A program made the translations under genes and the position numbers. From contig CANMEW010000067.1 in the NCBI GenBank assembly GCA_947496905.1, positions 1 through 6,858 of the forward strand: 6,858 bases of DNA. The letters run 5' to 3'. The stretch comes from Rickettsiales bacterium. Lineage in GTDB: Bacteria > Pseudomonadota > Alphaproteobacteria > Rickettsiales > UBA1997. This document shows, piece by piece, positions 1 through 6,048 of the stretch (positions are counted from its first letter, which is position 1; every line of letters begins with the position of its first letter). The notes beneath the pieces were generated by a model that worked only from the letters and a program-made list of their open reading frames with translations, made no database searches and was not told where the DNA came from.

Positions 1-892
1 AACTTACTTTAATCCCATATTTTTTTCCTAAGTAGGCTTCAACAGCTTTGCGATCTGAAGTTTTTAGAACTCCGTCAAAAGCAATTACTTCCGAAATAAA
101 ACCGGTGTGATATTGGCCAATAGTACGATTTCCAATATAAAATGGTGATGGAGCAGTAATGGCGACTGCTCCTAATGCTGCTCCTGCTATATTTAAAGTT
201 TTAACTCCGTTGATGTAAGTGATCAGAATATCAGTGCTTGCACCGCCGGTTAGTGTGGTTGTAGCTATTTCTGGCACTAACTCAACATCGCCAAATGTAA
301 AAGCATAGTTTGTAGATGTGCCATTGTATCGTGCACCGTTTACTCCACCGACATCTCCCCTAATAAGGGAAGAATTCCAACTATAAATATATTTGAGGGT
401 TCCAACCGGTTTTGAGCCAGTTACTTTGTAAACAATAAAAACCGTAGAGGAATAATTTGTAACCGGTGGCGTTGGAGAAGATAAGGCCTTAGTGCCTTCA
501 AATTCCAATGCTGGTAAGTTATTTATGCCATTGACACTGTACTTTAAGCCAGTGGCTCCACCAACCGCAGTTGCGGTAAGCGTTGAAGTTGTTTGCGGAT
601 TAATGTCATTCCACACAGTAATTTCTTTTCCATCCTCAGCATCTGCGGTCAAAAAACTCTCTTCCATCGTAGGCTCTAGCCAGAGTGAAAGACCTTTAAT
701 GCTGTTAACTGGCGAAGATTGAGTCAGGGACCTTGCTGAAGCTAGCTTCATTTGACCCACCAGCCTGCTGCCTTGCGTTACGCCGGCAACTAAAATTCCG
801 ATGATTAAAATTACGATTGAGAGCTCGATTAGGGAATTTAGGTAAAACGTTTTTTGTATTTGATGGCAAAAAATTTGATGATGACTCCGCAA
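1..892 (-). CDS. Prepilin-like protein with lectin/LamG-like domain, partial (runs off left edge)
   Basis: The minus frame is open from about 892 to the window edge. Its N-terminal part reads SLIELSIVILIIGILVAG (residues 20-37 counted from a TTG at 892-890), the hydrophobic stretch and Glu+5 of type IV pilin-like and pseudopilin proteins. The remaining 260 or so residues are rich in G, T, S and aromatics. They include a SLWLEP segment near residue 60, FYIGNR and GFISEVIAF segments, and a tail YLGKKYGIKV, which is typical of the end of concanavalin A-like (LamG/Laminin_G_3-type) domains, so only a few residues should be missing. By family, such a protein is inserted in the inner membrane and displayed outside, perhaps binding glycans; that role is inferred. 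The start is uncertain. No ATG lies in frame before the hydrophobic segment, and the TTG used here lies inside the preceding AI-2E gene, giving a 55-base overlap. The leader lacks the usual Gly-Phe cleavage site, since Leu-Asn precedes SLIEL. A 5'-truncated gene is possible. Confidence 0.7.
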   Translation of the reverse strand, partial: MRSHHQIFCHQIQKTFYLNSLIELSIVILIIGILVAGVTQGSRLVGQMKLASARSLTQSSPVNSIKGLSLWLEPTMEESFLTADAEDGKEITVWNDINPQTTSTLTATAVGGATGLKYSVNGINNLPALEFEGTKALSSPTPPVTNYSSTVFIVYKVTGSKPVGTLKYIYSWNSSLIRGDVGGVNGARYNGTSTNYAFTFGDVELVPEIATTTLTGGASTDILITYINGVKTLNIAGAALGAVAITAPSPFYIGNRTIGQYHTGFISEVIAFDGVLKTSDRKAVEAYLGKKYGIKVS

Positions 893-1893
893 ATGGCAGT
901 GAGAGGAACCCCGACTAAAATCCCAACGAAACCGAAAAGCGCACCGAAGAAAAATAATCCAAAAATAATCCAGACCGGATGTAGGCCAATTTTTGAACCG
1001 ATTAATTTTGGCGTGAGAAAATTTGATTCGATGATTTGTCCGAAGATGAAAACTAGCGACACCGCCAAAATGTGCGAAGGCTCAAAGCCCCACTGAAACA
1101 AAGCCACGATGATTGCAATGGTCACGCCAGAAAGCATTCCAACGTAGGGGATGAAGGAAAAAAATCCGGTTAAAAATCCGATTAAAAATCCAAAATTAAG
1201 TCCGGTGAAGCTTAGTAGGCAGGAATAAATAATGCCGAGAATGATGCAAACATTGAGCTGTCCGCGAATGTAGCCAGAAAGAGTTTTATTGATCTCGGAA
1301 GCAATTTCTTTCACAGAAGATGAGATGCTGCGCGGCAGATAGTCGTTAATTTTTTTGATCAAAATATCCCAATCTTTTAGTAGGTAAAAAACTAAAATTG
1401 GCGTGATGAAAACTAGAGACAAAATGTTGATGATGGTAATGGAAGAGCTTAGTGCGCTATCGAAAATATTTCTGGAAAAATCGACGAATCGTGAGGTGAG
1501 CTGCTCATTCTCAATGAGGTGGGAAAAATTGCTCTGCAGCTTGAACCCAACCTTGTTAAGCGTGGCAGCAATTTTTGGATAAAAATCGCTAATGATGGTT
1601 TGGAAATATCCAGGCAGAGCTTCAAGCAAAGCAGAAAATTGTGTGTAAATTATTGGTAGCAAAATTGAAAAAATTGCGACCAGTGCAGAAAGAAATAATC
1701 CGAGAATGAGTGACGTAGCGGTGAGGCGGGAAAGCCCGTGTTTCTTAACCAAAGAATCTACCAATGGATCAAGAAGAAAGGCGATGATTAGTGAGCAAAC
1801 AAATGGCGCCATTACAGACTTCACCAAGTAAATCAGCCAACAAAATGCAGCAATGGCCACAATAAAAAAAATGATTTTGTCTTTTGATTTCAT
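838..1893 (-). CDS. AI-2E family (PerM-like) multipass membrane transporter
   Basis: This 351-residue protein has about eight hydrophobic segments, roughly at residues 7-24, 28-45, 60-84, 152-173, 214-232, 235-268, 276-292 and 306-340. A more polar, probably extracytoplasmic stretch (about 90-150) lies between the third and fourth. This layout, the FIPYVGML segment (247-254), the ESNFLTPKLIGSKIGLHP block (289-306) and the C-terminal FGFVGILVGVPLTA (320-333) are hallmarks of the AI-2E family (formerly UPF0118/PerM). Members are inner-membrane exporters or sodium/proton antiporters; the substrate cannot be told here. The length is normal for the family. I start it at the ATG at 1893-1891. A TTG one codon earlier (1896) is also in frame, and no Shine-Dalgarno sequence precedes either. 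It begins 14 bases after the DUF2066 gene stop, so co-transcription is likely. Its last codons overlap the possible start of the prepilin-like gene. Confidence 0.88.
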   Translation of the reverse strand: MKSKDKIIFFIVAIAAFCWLIYLVKSVMAPFVCSLIIAFLLDPLVDSLVKKHGLSRLTATSLILGLFLSALVAIFSILLPIIYTQFSALLEALPGYFQTIISDFYPKIAATLNKVGFKLQSNFSHLIENEQLTSRFVDFSRNIFDSALSSSITIINILSLVFITPILVFYLLKDWDILIKKINDYLPRSISSSVKEIASEINKTLSGYIRGQLNVCIILGIIYSCLLSFTGLNFGFLIGFLTGFFSFIPYVGMLSGVTIAIIVALFQWGFEPSHILAVSLVFIFGQIIESNFLTPKLIGSKIGLHPVWIIFGLFFFGALFGFVGILVGVPLTAICGVIIKFFAIKYKKRFT

Positions 1894-1907
1894 CAAGAAA
1901 GGTGAGG

Positions 1908-2999
1908 TTAATTGGCTGTAAGTGTGTAGAAATTTTCCGATTTTTTATTGAGAGAAATTCCAATTTTTGCGAAGGCTTCTTCGATGGGAACCCTGACATC
2001 CACGTAATTCACGGAGATCACCGCGTAGTCGCGCGAGATTGACTCGATATTGAGCTGATTAACCAAGTTACTATTCTCGATTTTATTTTTGATCATTAGC
2101 CAATTTCCCATGCTGCCAATGTAGATTCCAAACCTCACCAGATTCGAATTTAAAACTTTATTTTCGGAAGATTGGGTGGAGAGAAGATAGTCGATGGTTT
2201 TTTCTGCGACCTTGTCAATCAAGGCGTCTGGCTGCAATAGATCAACATTAATGAAGCTGAGCTTGATTTGCTTTTTTTGTAATTTGCGGATGTAAGAAAC
2301 ATTGATTGTGACCTTGTTCTCGATGTCATCAAAAGAAAAAAATAGCAGGTAAGCGGCGGCAGATTTGTACCTTGTTAGCATCGGCTCAAGACTGGAATAT
2401 TCTACCAAGGCAACATTGTCGCGGTTCAACACCGCAATGTTGGCTACATCAGAGTCTGGAACGATGAATTTATTTTGAGATTTTTTACTCAAGTTTTTCT
2501 CAACAGCTTTTTTCCAATCGTTATTTTCTTCCCACAAAATTGTTTTGCGCTTCAAAGTTTTAACTGGGATCAGCAAAAAACTTTCCTCAACATTCTGGGT
2601 CTTCACATTTTTTTCTTCAGAAGTTTTTAGTTTTTTCTTTAGTAGGATGTGATCAACAAAATCTTTGGCGAACATGATGTTGAAAGTCGCGGAGTAGGAA
2701 TTGCCGGCAATTTTTTCGCCGTCGATTTGTTCTGATCGAACCATGTCTGAGATTTCATCATCAGTGATGTTGTCAGCAAGGTTGATGTTCATTTCAAGGC
2801 GGGTAAGCAAAATCAAAAATGCATCTCTTCTGGCACTTGCAACTGCGGCATTTCTTGCGCCGCTTGGCGATTTACTAGCAACGTTAACGGCTACGGATTC
2901 AACAAGATAAACATTAGGTTCTGCAGCATTGGAATTTTTCGTCCCTGTAAAAAAAAATGCGCAGACGAAAATTAGGAAAAGTGAAAAAATTCTCGACAT
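1908..2999 (-). CDS. Secreted DUF2066-like protein of unknown function
   Basis: This 363-residue protein begins with a clear Sec signal peptide: MSR, a hydrophobic core at about residues 4-18, then a likely signal peptidase I site in the SNAAE stretch (23-27), so the mature protein should be periplasmic or envelope-associated. The segment after the signal has a short beta-like stretch followed by an Ala/Arg-rich helix, VASARRDAFLILLTRL (53-68), which resembles the start of DUF2066 domain proteins. The rest has no catalytic motif I recognise; residues 120-155 are Lys-rich. I recall DUF2066 genes beside purM and an AI-2E permease gene in other proteobacteria, and that is the arrangement here, with purM divergent on one side and the permease directly downstream. 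The function of the family is not known to me. The ATG at 2999 is well placed before the signal peptide but has no visible Shine-Dalgarno sequence. The family name rests on the N-terminal pattern plus context. Confidence 0.65.
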   Translation of the reverse strand: MSRIFSLFLIFVCAFFFTGTKNSNAAEPNVYLVESVAVNVASKSPSGARNAAVASARRDAFLILLTRLEMNINLADNITDDEISDMVRSEQIDGEKIAGNSYSATFNIMFAKDFVDHILLKKKLKTSEEKNVKTQNVEESFLLIPVKTLKRKTILWEENNDWKKAVEKNLSKKSQNKFIVPDSDVANIAVLNRDNVALVEYSSLEPMLTRYKSAAAYLLFFSFDDIENKVTINVSYIRKLQKKQIKLSFINVDLLQPDALIDKVAEKTIDYLLSTQSSENKVLNSNLVRFGIYIGSMGNWLMIKNKIENSNLVNQLNIESISRDYAVISVNYVDVRVPIEEAFAKIGISLNKKSENFYTLTAN

Positions 3000-3104
3000 G
3001 TGGGAAGTTGGCTGAAATGATTTTTTGAAGTTTTTGTGCTGGCGTGAAGCCGCATGAATACTTACTCGGGCAAGATTTCCATCAAGTTTTAATTCGCAAG
3101 AAAA
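3000..3104. promoter_or_regulatory. Divergent intergenic region between DUF2066 gene and purM
   Basis: These 105 bases must carry the promoters for both the minus-strand DUF2066/AI-2E unit and the plus-strand purM/ftsI unit. On the plus strand a TTGAAG at 3025-3030 could be a -35 box, but no good -10 lies 16-18 bases on. On the minus strand a TTGATG (complement of 3078-3083) followed by TATTCA-like sequence is a weak match with a long spacer. No operator palindrome or riboswitch fold stands out. The assignment is by position, not by strong motifs. Confidence 0.35.
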
Positions 3105-4097
3105 ATGTCTCTAAATTACAAGCAAGCTGGCGTAGATATTGATGCCGGAAATGAGCTAATTAATCGCATCAAACCTTTTGCGAAATCAACCAAAAGAATT
3201 GGCGCCGACTCTGATTTAGGAGGTTTCGGAGCATTGTTCGATTTAAAAAAATGCAACTTCAAAGACCCAGTTTTGGTTTCTTCAACCGATGGAGTGGGCA
3301 CGAAACTCAAAGTCGCAATTGAGGTTGGAAAGCATGACACGATTGGAATCGACCTAGTTGCGATGTCGGTAAATGACCTAGTAGTTCAAGGTGCGGAGCC
3401 ACTTTTCTTTCTCGATTACTTTGCCTGCTCTAAGCTTGATGTTGAAGTTGCAAGCCAAGTCATCAAAGGCATCGCTGATGGTTGTAAGCAGGCAGGCTGC
3501 GCTTTGATTGGCGGCGAAACAGCAGAAATGCCGGGAATGTATTCTAATGGCGATTACGACTTAGCTGGATTCGCCGTTGGCGCCGTCGAGCGCGAATTAA
3601 TTCTACCGAAAGAAACCGAGGCTGGAGATATTCTACTTGGGTTAAAATCGAGCGGAGTGCATTCCAATGGCTATTCCCTAGCGCGCTTCATTCTACAAAA
3701 AAATTCCCTGAAATTTTCTGACGCAGCTTTTGATGGAAAAAGCATTGGCGAGGTCTTACTTACTCCAACAAAAATTTACGTAAAATCTTGTTTGGAAGCG
3801 ATTAAAACCGGCAAGATCAAAGCCTTGGCGCACATTACTGGCGGCGGACTCACAGAAAACTTACCACGCATTTTATCCAAAAATACTTCGCCAAAAATCG
3901 ATCATAAATCTTGGAATCGTCCGCAAATTTTCGACTACTTGCAGAAGCTAGGAAATGTAACTGACGAGGAAATGCAGCGCACTTTTAATTGTGGCATTGG
4001 AATGGTTTTGGTGGTGAAAAAAAACGATGCCGACGAAGTAAAAGATGTCCTACAAAAAGCTGGTGAAGAGGTGTTTGTAATTGGGTCTTTAGATTAA
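3105..4097 (+). CDS. purM: Phosphoribosylformylglycinamidine cyclo-ligase (AIR synthetase)
   Basis: PurM closes the imidazole ring in purine synthesis, converting formylglycinamidine ribotide plus ATP to aminoimidazole ribotide in the cytosol. The 330-residue sequence carries the family's blocks in order: YKQAGVDIDAGNELI near the N terminus (5-19), the DPVLVSSTDGVGTKLK nucleotide-binding block (54-69), GIDLVAMSVNDLVVQGAEPL (81-100), GGETAEMPGMY (136-146), SSGVHSNGYSLAR (182-194), the glycine-rich AHITGGGLTENLPR (242-255), and FNCGIGMVLVV (294-304). The length is close to E. coli PurM (about 345) and nothing essential seems missing. The ATG start fits the family, where the conserved YK.AGVD segment lies a few residues in; only a weak purine stretch (AAGAAAA) precedes it. 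ftsI begins 5 bases after the stop, so the two are probably co-transcribed. The purM partner purN is not in the window. Confidence 0.97.
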   Translation: MSLNYKQAGVDIDAGNELINRIKPFAKSTKRIGADSDLGGFGALFDLKKCNFKDPVLVSSTDGVGTKLKVAIEVGKHDTIGIDLVAMSVNDLVVQGAEPLFFLDYFACSKLDVEVASQVIKGIADGCKQAGCALIGGETAEMPGMYSNGDYDLAGFAVGAVERELILPKETEAGDILLGLKSSGVHSNGYSLARFILQKNSLKFSDAAFDGKSIGEVLLTPTKIYVKSCLEAIKTGKIKALAHITGGGLTENLPRILSKNTSPKIDHKSWNRPQIFDYLQKLGNVTDEEMQRTFNCGIGMVLVVKKNDADEVKDVLQKAGEEVFVIGSLD

Positions 4098-4102
4098 CTC
4101 CG

Positions 4103-5680
4103 ATGCCCAATATCGAAATCAAAAAATCGCGACTCGCCTTTGTTTATTTTGGCATCTTGGTGGCATTTTTTGTCATTATTTTGCGCATGATTTTTATCGT
4201 CTCGATGGGAGATAAGGTAAAAATCAAAGGCATCTACGACCTCCACAAAAGCAGCAAGCGCGCTAATATTCTCGATCGCAATGATGTTCTTGTTGCCACC
4301 GACCTCAAAACAAAATCCCTCTACGTTAGCTCAGTTTTAGTTAAAAATGCTCAGGCAATTGCGCGCGGCCTGTCCGAAATTTTCCCCGACCTTTCCTACC
4401 AAGAAATTTTCAAAAAAATCTCCGACAACAGAAACAACAAGCAGTGGATTCTAATTAGGCGCAACCTCACTCCAACGCAGGTTGATCAGGTAGAAAATTT
4501 ACAAATGGCGGGTCTGCTTTTTGAAAATGACCGCATTCGTGTTTACCCACAAAAATCGATCACTAGTCACTTCGTTGGTTACGTTGATTTAGATCGCAAA
4601 GGTCTTGCCGGCATCGAAATGCAATATGACCGCGCGCTTGTTGGAGGAGATGATCTGCGACTCGCAATGGATGTGCGCGTGCAAGATATTCTGCATGACG
4701 AGCTAGTGAATGGCATGACAGAATTCCGCTCTAAAGCTGCTGCAGGATTGGTGATGGACGTGAATAGTGGCGAGGTTTTGGCGCTTTCTTCCATTCCAGA
4801 ATTTGATCCAAATTTACAAAATGAAGCAGAGCCTGATCAGCGCTTCAATCGCGTCACTAACGGTGTCTACGAGCTTGGATCAGTGATGAAAATTTTTACC
4901 AATGCCATCGCTTTCGAAGAGGGTTTGGTGAAAATGGAAGATGTCTACAATGTGCGAGACCCGATAAAATATGGGCGCTTCACCATTAAGGATGACCATC
5001 CAGTAAAAGACGAAATGACCGTCGCAGAAATTTTTTCCTACTCCTCAAACATCGGAACCATTAAAATTGCCGATAAAATTGGCGTCGAAACCCAAAAAGA
5101 TTTTTTGGAGAAAATGGGTTTCTTGAAAAAAATCGACACTGAATTTCCGGGTCTTGGTCGACCAATTTATCCAAAAACTTGGCGTAAAATTAATCTCTAC
5201 ACCATTGCTTACGGACATGGCTTGGCCATCACACCACTACACTTAGCCAGCGCAGTTTCTGCAATTGCCAATGGCGGAATATTTCACCGCCCATCTTTTT
5301 TAAAATTAACAGAAGCGCCAAAAGGAAAAAGGGTGATGAAGGAATCAACCTCGGCAACAATGCGTCTCATGTTGCGTAGGGTTGTTGAGGAGGGTACAGG
5401 AAAAAATGCGAATATTGTTGGCTACGAAGTCGGAGGAAAAACCGGCACGGCGGAGCACGCTGAATTTGGTAGCTACAACGAAAAACAAACCATGGCTTCC
5501 TTCGTTGCAGTCTTCCCAATTTCTCAACCAAAATATTTGGTCTACGTGGTTTTCGATCGACCAAATTACATCTTCAACACGGGTGGAATGGTTGCAGCGC
5601 CAGTTGCGGGAAGAGTTGTAAGAAACATCGCACCTCTACTTGGAGTTATGCCAAGAGCTTCGCAAACGCCCAACCCTTAA
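4103..5680 (+). CDS. ftsI: Septal peptidoglycan D,D-transpeptidase (penicillin-binding protein 3, FtsI)
   Basis: FtsI cross-links peptidoglycan at the division septum as part of the divisome. The 525-residue protein has a short cytoplasmic tail, one membrane anchor at about residues 12-35, a periplasmic dimerisation/pedestal domain (about 50-185) containing the ANILDRN segment (54-60) and RVYPQKSITSHFVGYVD (146-162), then the transpeptidase domain. All three catalytic motifs are present: SVMK with nucleophile Ser260 and Lys263, SSN at 314-316, and KTG at 446-448. The SSNIG and AYGHGLAITPLHLA (369-382) signatures favour class B FtsI over the elongation enzyme PBP2. The length is a little short for the family (often 550-590) but no domain is missing. 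The gene follows purM by 5 bases with no Shine-Dalgarno sequence, suggesting an operon. None of the usual division and wall neighbours (mraZ, rsmH/mraW, ftsL, murE) flanks it. A terminator-like hairpin lies about 130 bases downstream. Confidence 0.93.
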   Translation: MPNIEIKKSRLAFVYFGILVAFFVIILRMIFIVSMGDKVKIKGIYDLHKSSKRANILDRNDVLVATDLKTKSLYVSSVLVKNAQAIARGLSEIFPDLSYQEIFKKISDNRNNKQWILIRRNLTPTQVDQVENLQMAGLLFENDRIRVYPQKSITSHFVGYVDLDRKGLAGIEMQYDRALVGGDDLRLAMDVRVQDILHDELVNGMTEFRSKAAAGLVMDVNSGEVLALSSIPEFDPNLQNEAEPDQRFNRVTNGVYELGSVMKIFTNAIAFEEGLVKMEDVYNVRDPIKYGRFTIKDDHPVKDEMTVAEIFSYSSNIGTIKIADKIGVETQKDFLEKMGFLKKIDTEFPGLGRPIYPKTWRKINLYTIAYGHGLAITPLHLASAVSAIANGGIFHRPSFLKLTEAPKGKRVMKESTSATMRLMLRRVVEEGTGKNANIVGYEVGGKTGTAEHAEFGSYNEKQTMASFVAVFPISQPKYLVYVVFDRPNYIFNTGGMVAAPVAGRVVRNIAPLLGVMPRASQTPNP

Positions 5681-5692
5681 CGAGTAGCTACA

Positions 5693-5743
5693 ACCCTCTT
5701 TGCAAAAGAGGGTGGCTTGAGGAGTAGCGAAGCGCTTCTCAAG
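5693..5743. repeat. Two adjacent palindromes, candidate dispersed repeat element
   Basis: The first is ACCCTCTT (5693-5700), a 5-base loop, then AAGAGGGT (5706-5713). Two bases later CTTGAG (5716-5721) pairs with CTCAAG (5738-5743), and the stem continues inward by about three more pairs. A perfect palindrome AAGCGCTT sits at 5730-5737. Neither hairpin is followed by a T tract, so a simple rho-independent terminator is not the best reading. Paired palindromes just after a stop codon are typical of REP-like or Rickettsia-palindrome-like elements. Whether other copies exist cannot be seen here. Confidence 0.45.
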
Positions 5744-5808
5744 TCGGGTGATTTAGAGCGTGTCTTTAAATTACGGAAGGCGAGTAGCCGCTTTTAGGAT
5801 GATTTTTC

Positions 5809-5839
5809 TTGAAAAGTGAACGGGGCGTTCACTTTTCAA
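5809..5839. terminator. Perfect 14-bp inverted repeat, likely bidirectional terminator
   Basis: TTGAAAAGTGAACG (5809-5822) pairs perfectly with CGTTCACTTTTCAA (5826-5839) across a GGG loop. After one mismatch, three more A-T pairs extend the stem (5805-5807 with 5841-5843). The A run at the base of one arm and T run in the other are the usual layout of a terminator that works in both directions. It lies 128 bases after the ftsI stop and could end the purM-ftsI transcript. Three unpaired bases is tight for a loop, and a role as a protein-binding site is not excluded. Confidence 0.55.
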
Positions 5840-5880
5840 AAAATTGGAGCCAATAGAATCAAGGGTTAGGAGGTGGTCGC

Positions 5881-5909
5881 CTGTCAAATTCGCGGGTCTT
5901 ACGTAAATA
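5881..5909 (+). promoter_or_regulatory. Possible sigma-70-like promoter for the pentapeptide-repeat gene
   Basis: CTGTCA (5881-5886) and TAAATA (5904-5909) are separated by 17 bases and resemble -35 and -10 boxes, though both matches are partial. The site lies after the 5809-5839 terminator-like hairpin and about 140 bases before the ATG at 6049, so transcription from it would give a leader holding several stem-loops. This is a weak call made on motif and position. Confidence 0.25.
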
Positions 5910-5918
5910 TTTAAAAAA

Positions 5919-5951
5919 TGAACCCTAGAACCACAAGGGTTCAACTTTTTT
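5919..5951 (+). terminator. Hairpin followed by a T tract (terminator or attenuator-like)
   Basis: TGAACCCT (5919-5926) pairs with AGGGTTCA (5936-5943) over a 9-base loop, followed after two bases by six T residues (5946-5951). This is the form of a rho-independent terminator on the plus strand, though the stem is modest. If the gene at 6049 is transcribed from upstream of it, the hairpin would sit in the leader and could attenuate transcription. A weaker AT-rich inverted repeat (5955-5961 with 5978-5984) follows directly. Confidence 0.4.
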
Positions 5952-6012
5952 ACTTTCAGAATATTTTTTAAAATTTTTTCTGAAGCTTAGAACTGCAAGG
6001 GTTAGATCGCAG

Positions 6013-6040
6013 AAGATTTTCTCGGCGCCGTGAAAATCTT
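6013..6040 (+). promoter_or_regulatory. Stem-loop just upstream of the pentapeptide-repeat gene start
   Basis: AAGATTTTC (6013-6021) pairs with GAAAATCTT (6032-6040). Within the 10-base loop, two or three further G-C pairs can form. The stem ends 8 bases before the ATG at 6049, in the zone where a ribosome would bind, and no Shine-Dalgarno sequence is seen between. It could affect translation of the gene; there is no T tract after it. The pairing is seen, the role is inferred. Confidence 0.4.
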
Positions 6041-6048
6041 TCAGAAAA

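Larger units (their letters stand above)
5854..6003 (+). repeat. Three imperfect direct copies of TAGAA-(N)-CAAGGGTT
   Basis: The copies are at 5854-5867 (TAGAATCAAGGGTT), 5926-5941 (TAGAACCACAAGGGTT) and 5988-6003 (TAGAACTGCAAGGGTT). The last two differ at two bases only and are 62 bases apart. The middle copy also forms the right arm of the 5919-5943 hairpin. Their role is unknown; they could be a regulator's sites or traces of local duplication. Confidence 0.5.
5681..6048. other. Repeat-rich intergenic region without a convincing gene
   Basis: The 368 bases between ftsI and the pentapeptide-repeat gene hold no open frame with a plausible start and protein. They hold inverted repeats at 5693-5713, 5716-5743, 5809-5839, 5919-5943, 5955-5984 and 6013-6040, three copies of a GAGTAGC word (5682, 5722, 5782), and three copies of a TAGAA...CAAGGGTT word. 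An AGGAGGTGG at 5868-5876 looks like a ribosome-binding site but no open frame follows it. A short minus frame across 5681-5790 is open but has no start. Confidence 0.7.

Noticed and set aside
492..722. Plus-strand open frame of 76 codons
   Set aside because: It lies antisense within the prepilin-like gene, whose frame is open and recognisable along the whole stretch.
3054..3092. Twelve-codon open frame just upstream of purM
   Set aside because: It is short, has no ribosome-binding site, no run of regulatory codons and no following terminator/antiterminator pair, so a leader peptide is not supported.
5870..5905. tRNA-like wording (GGTCGCCTGTCAAATTCGCGGGTC)
   Set aside because: Some bases recall a T arm, but no matching acceptor, D or anticodon stems can be built around it.
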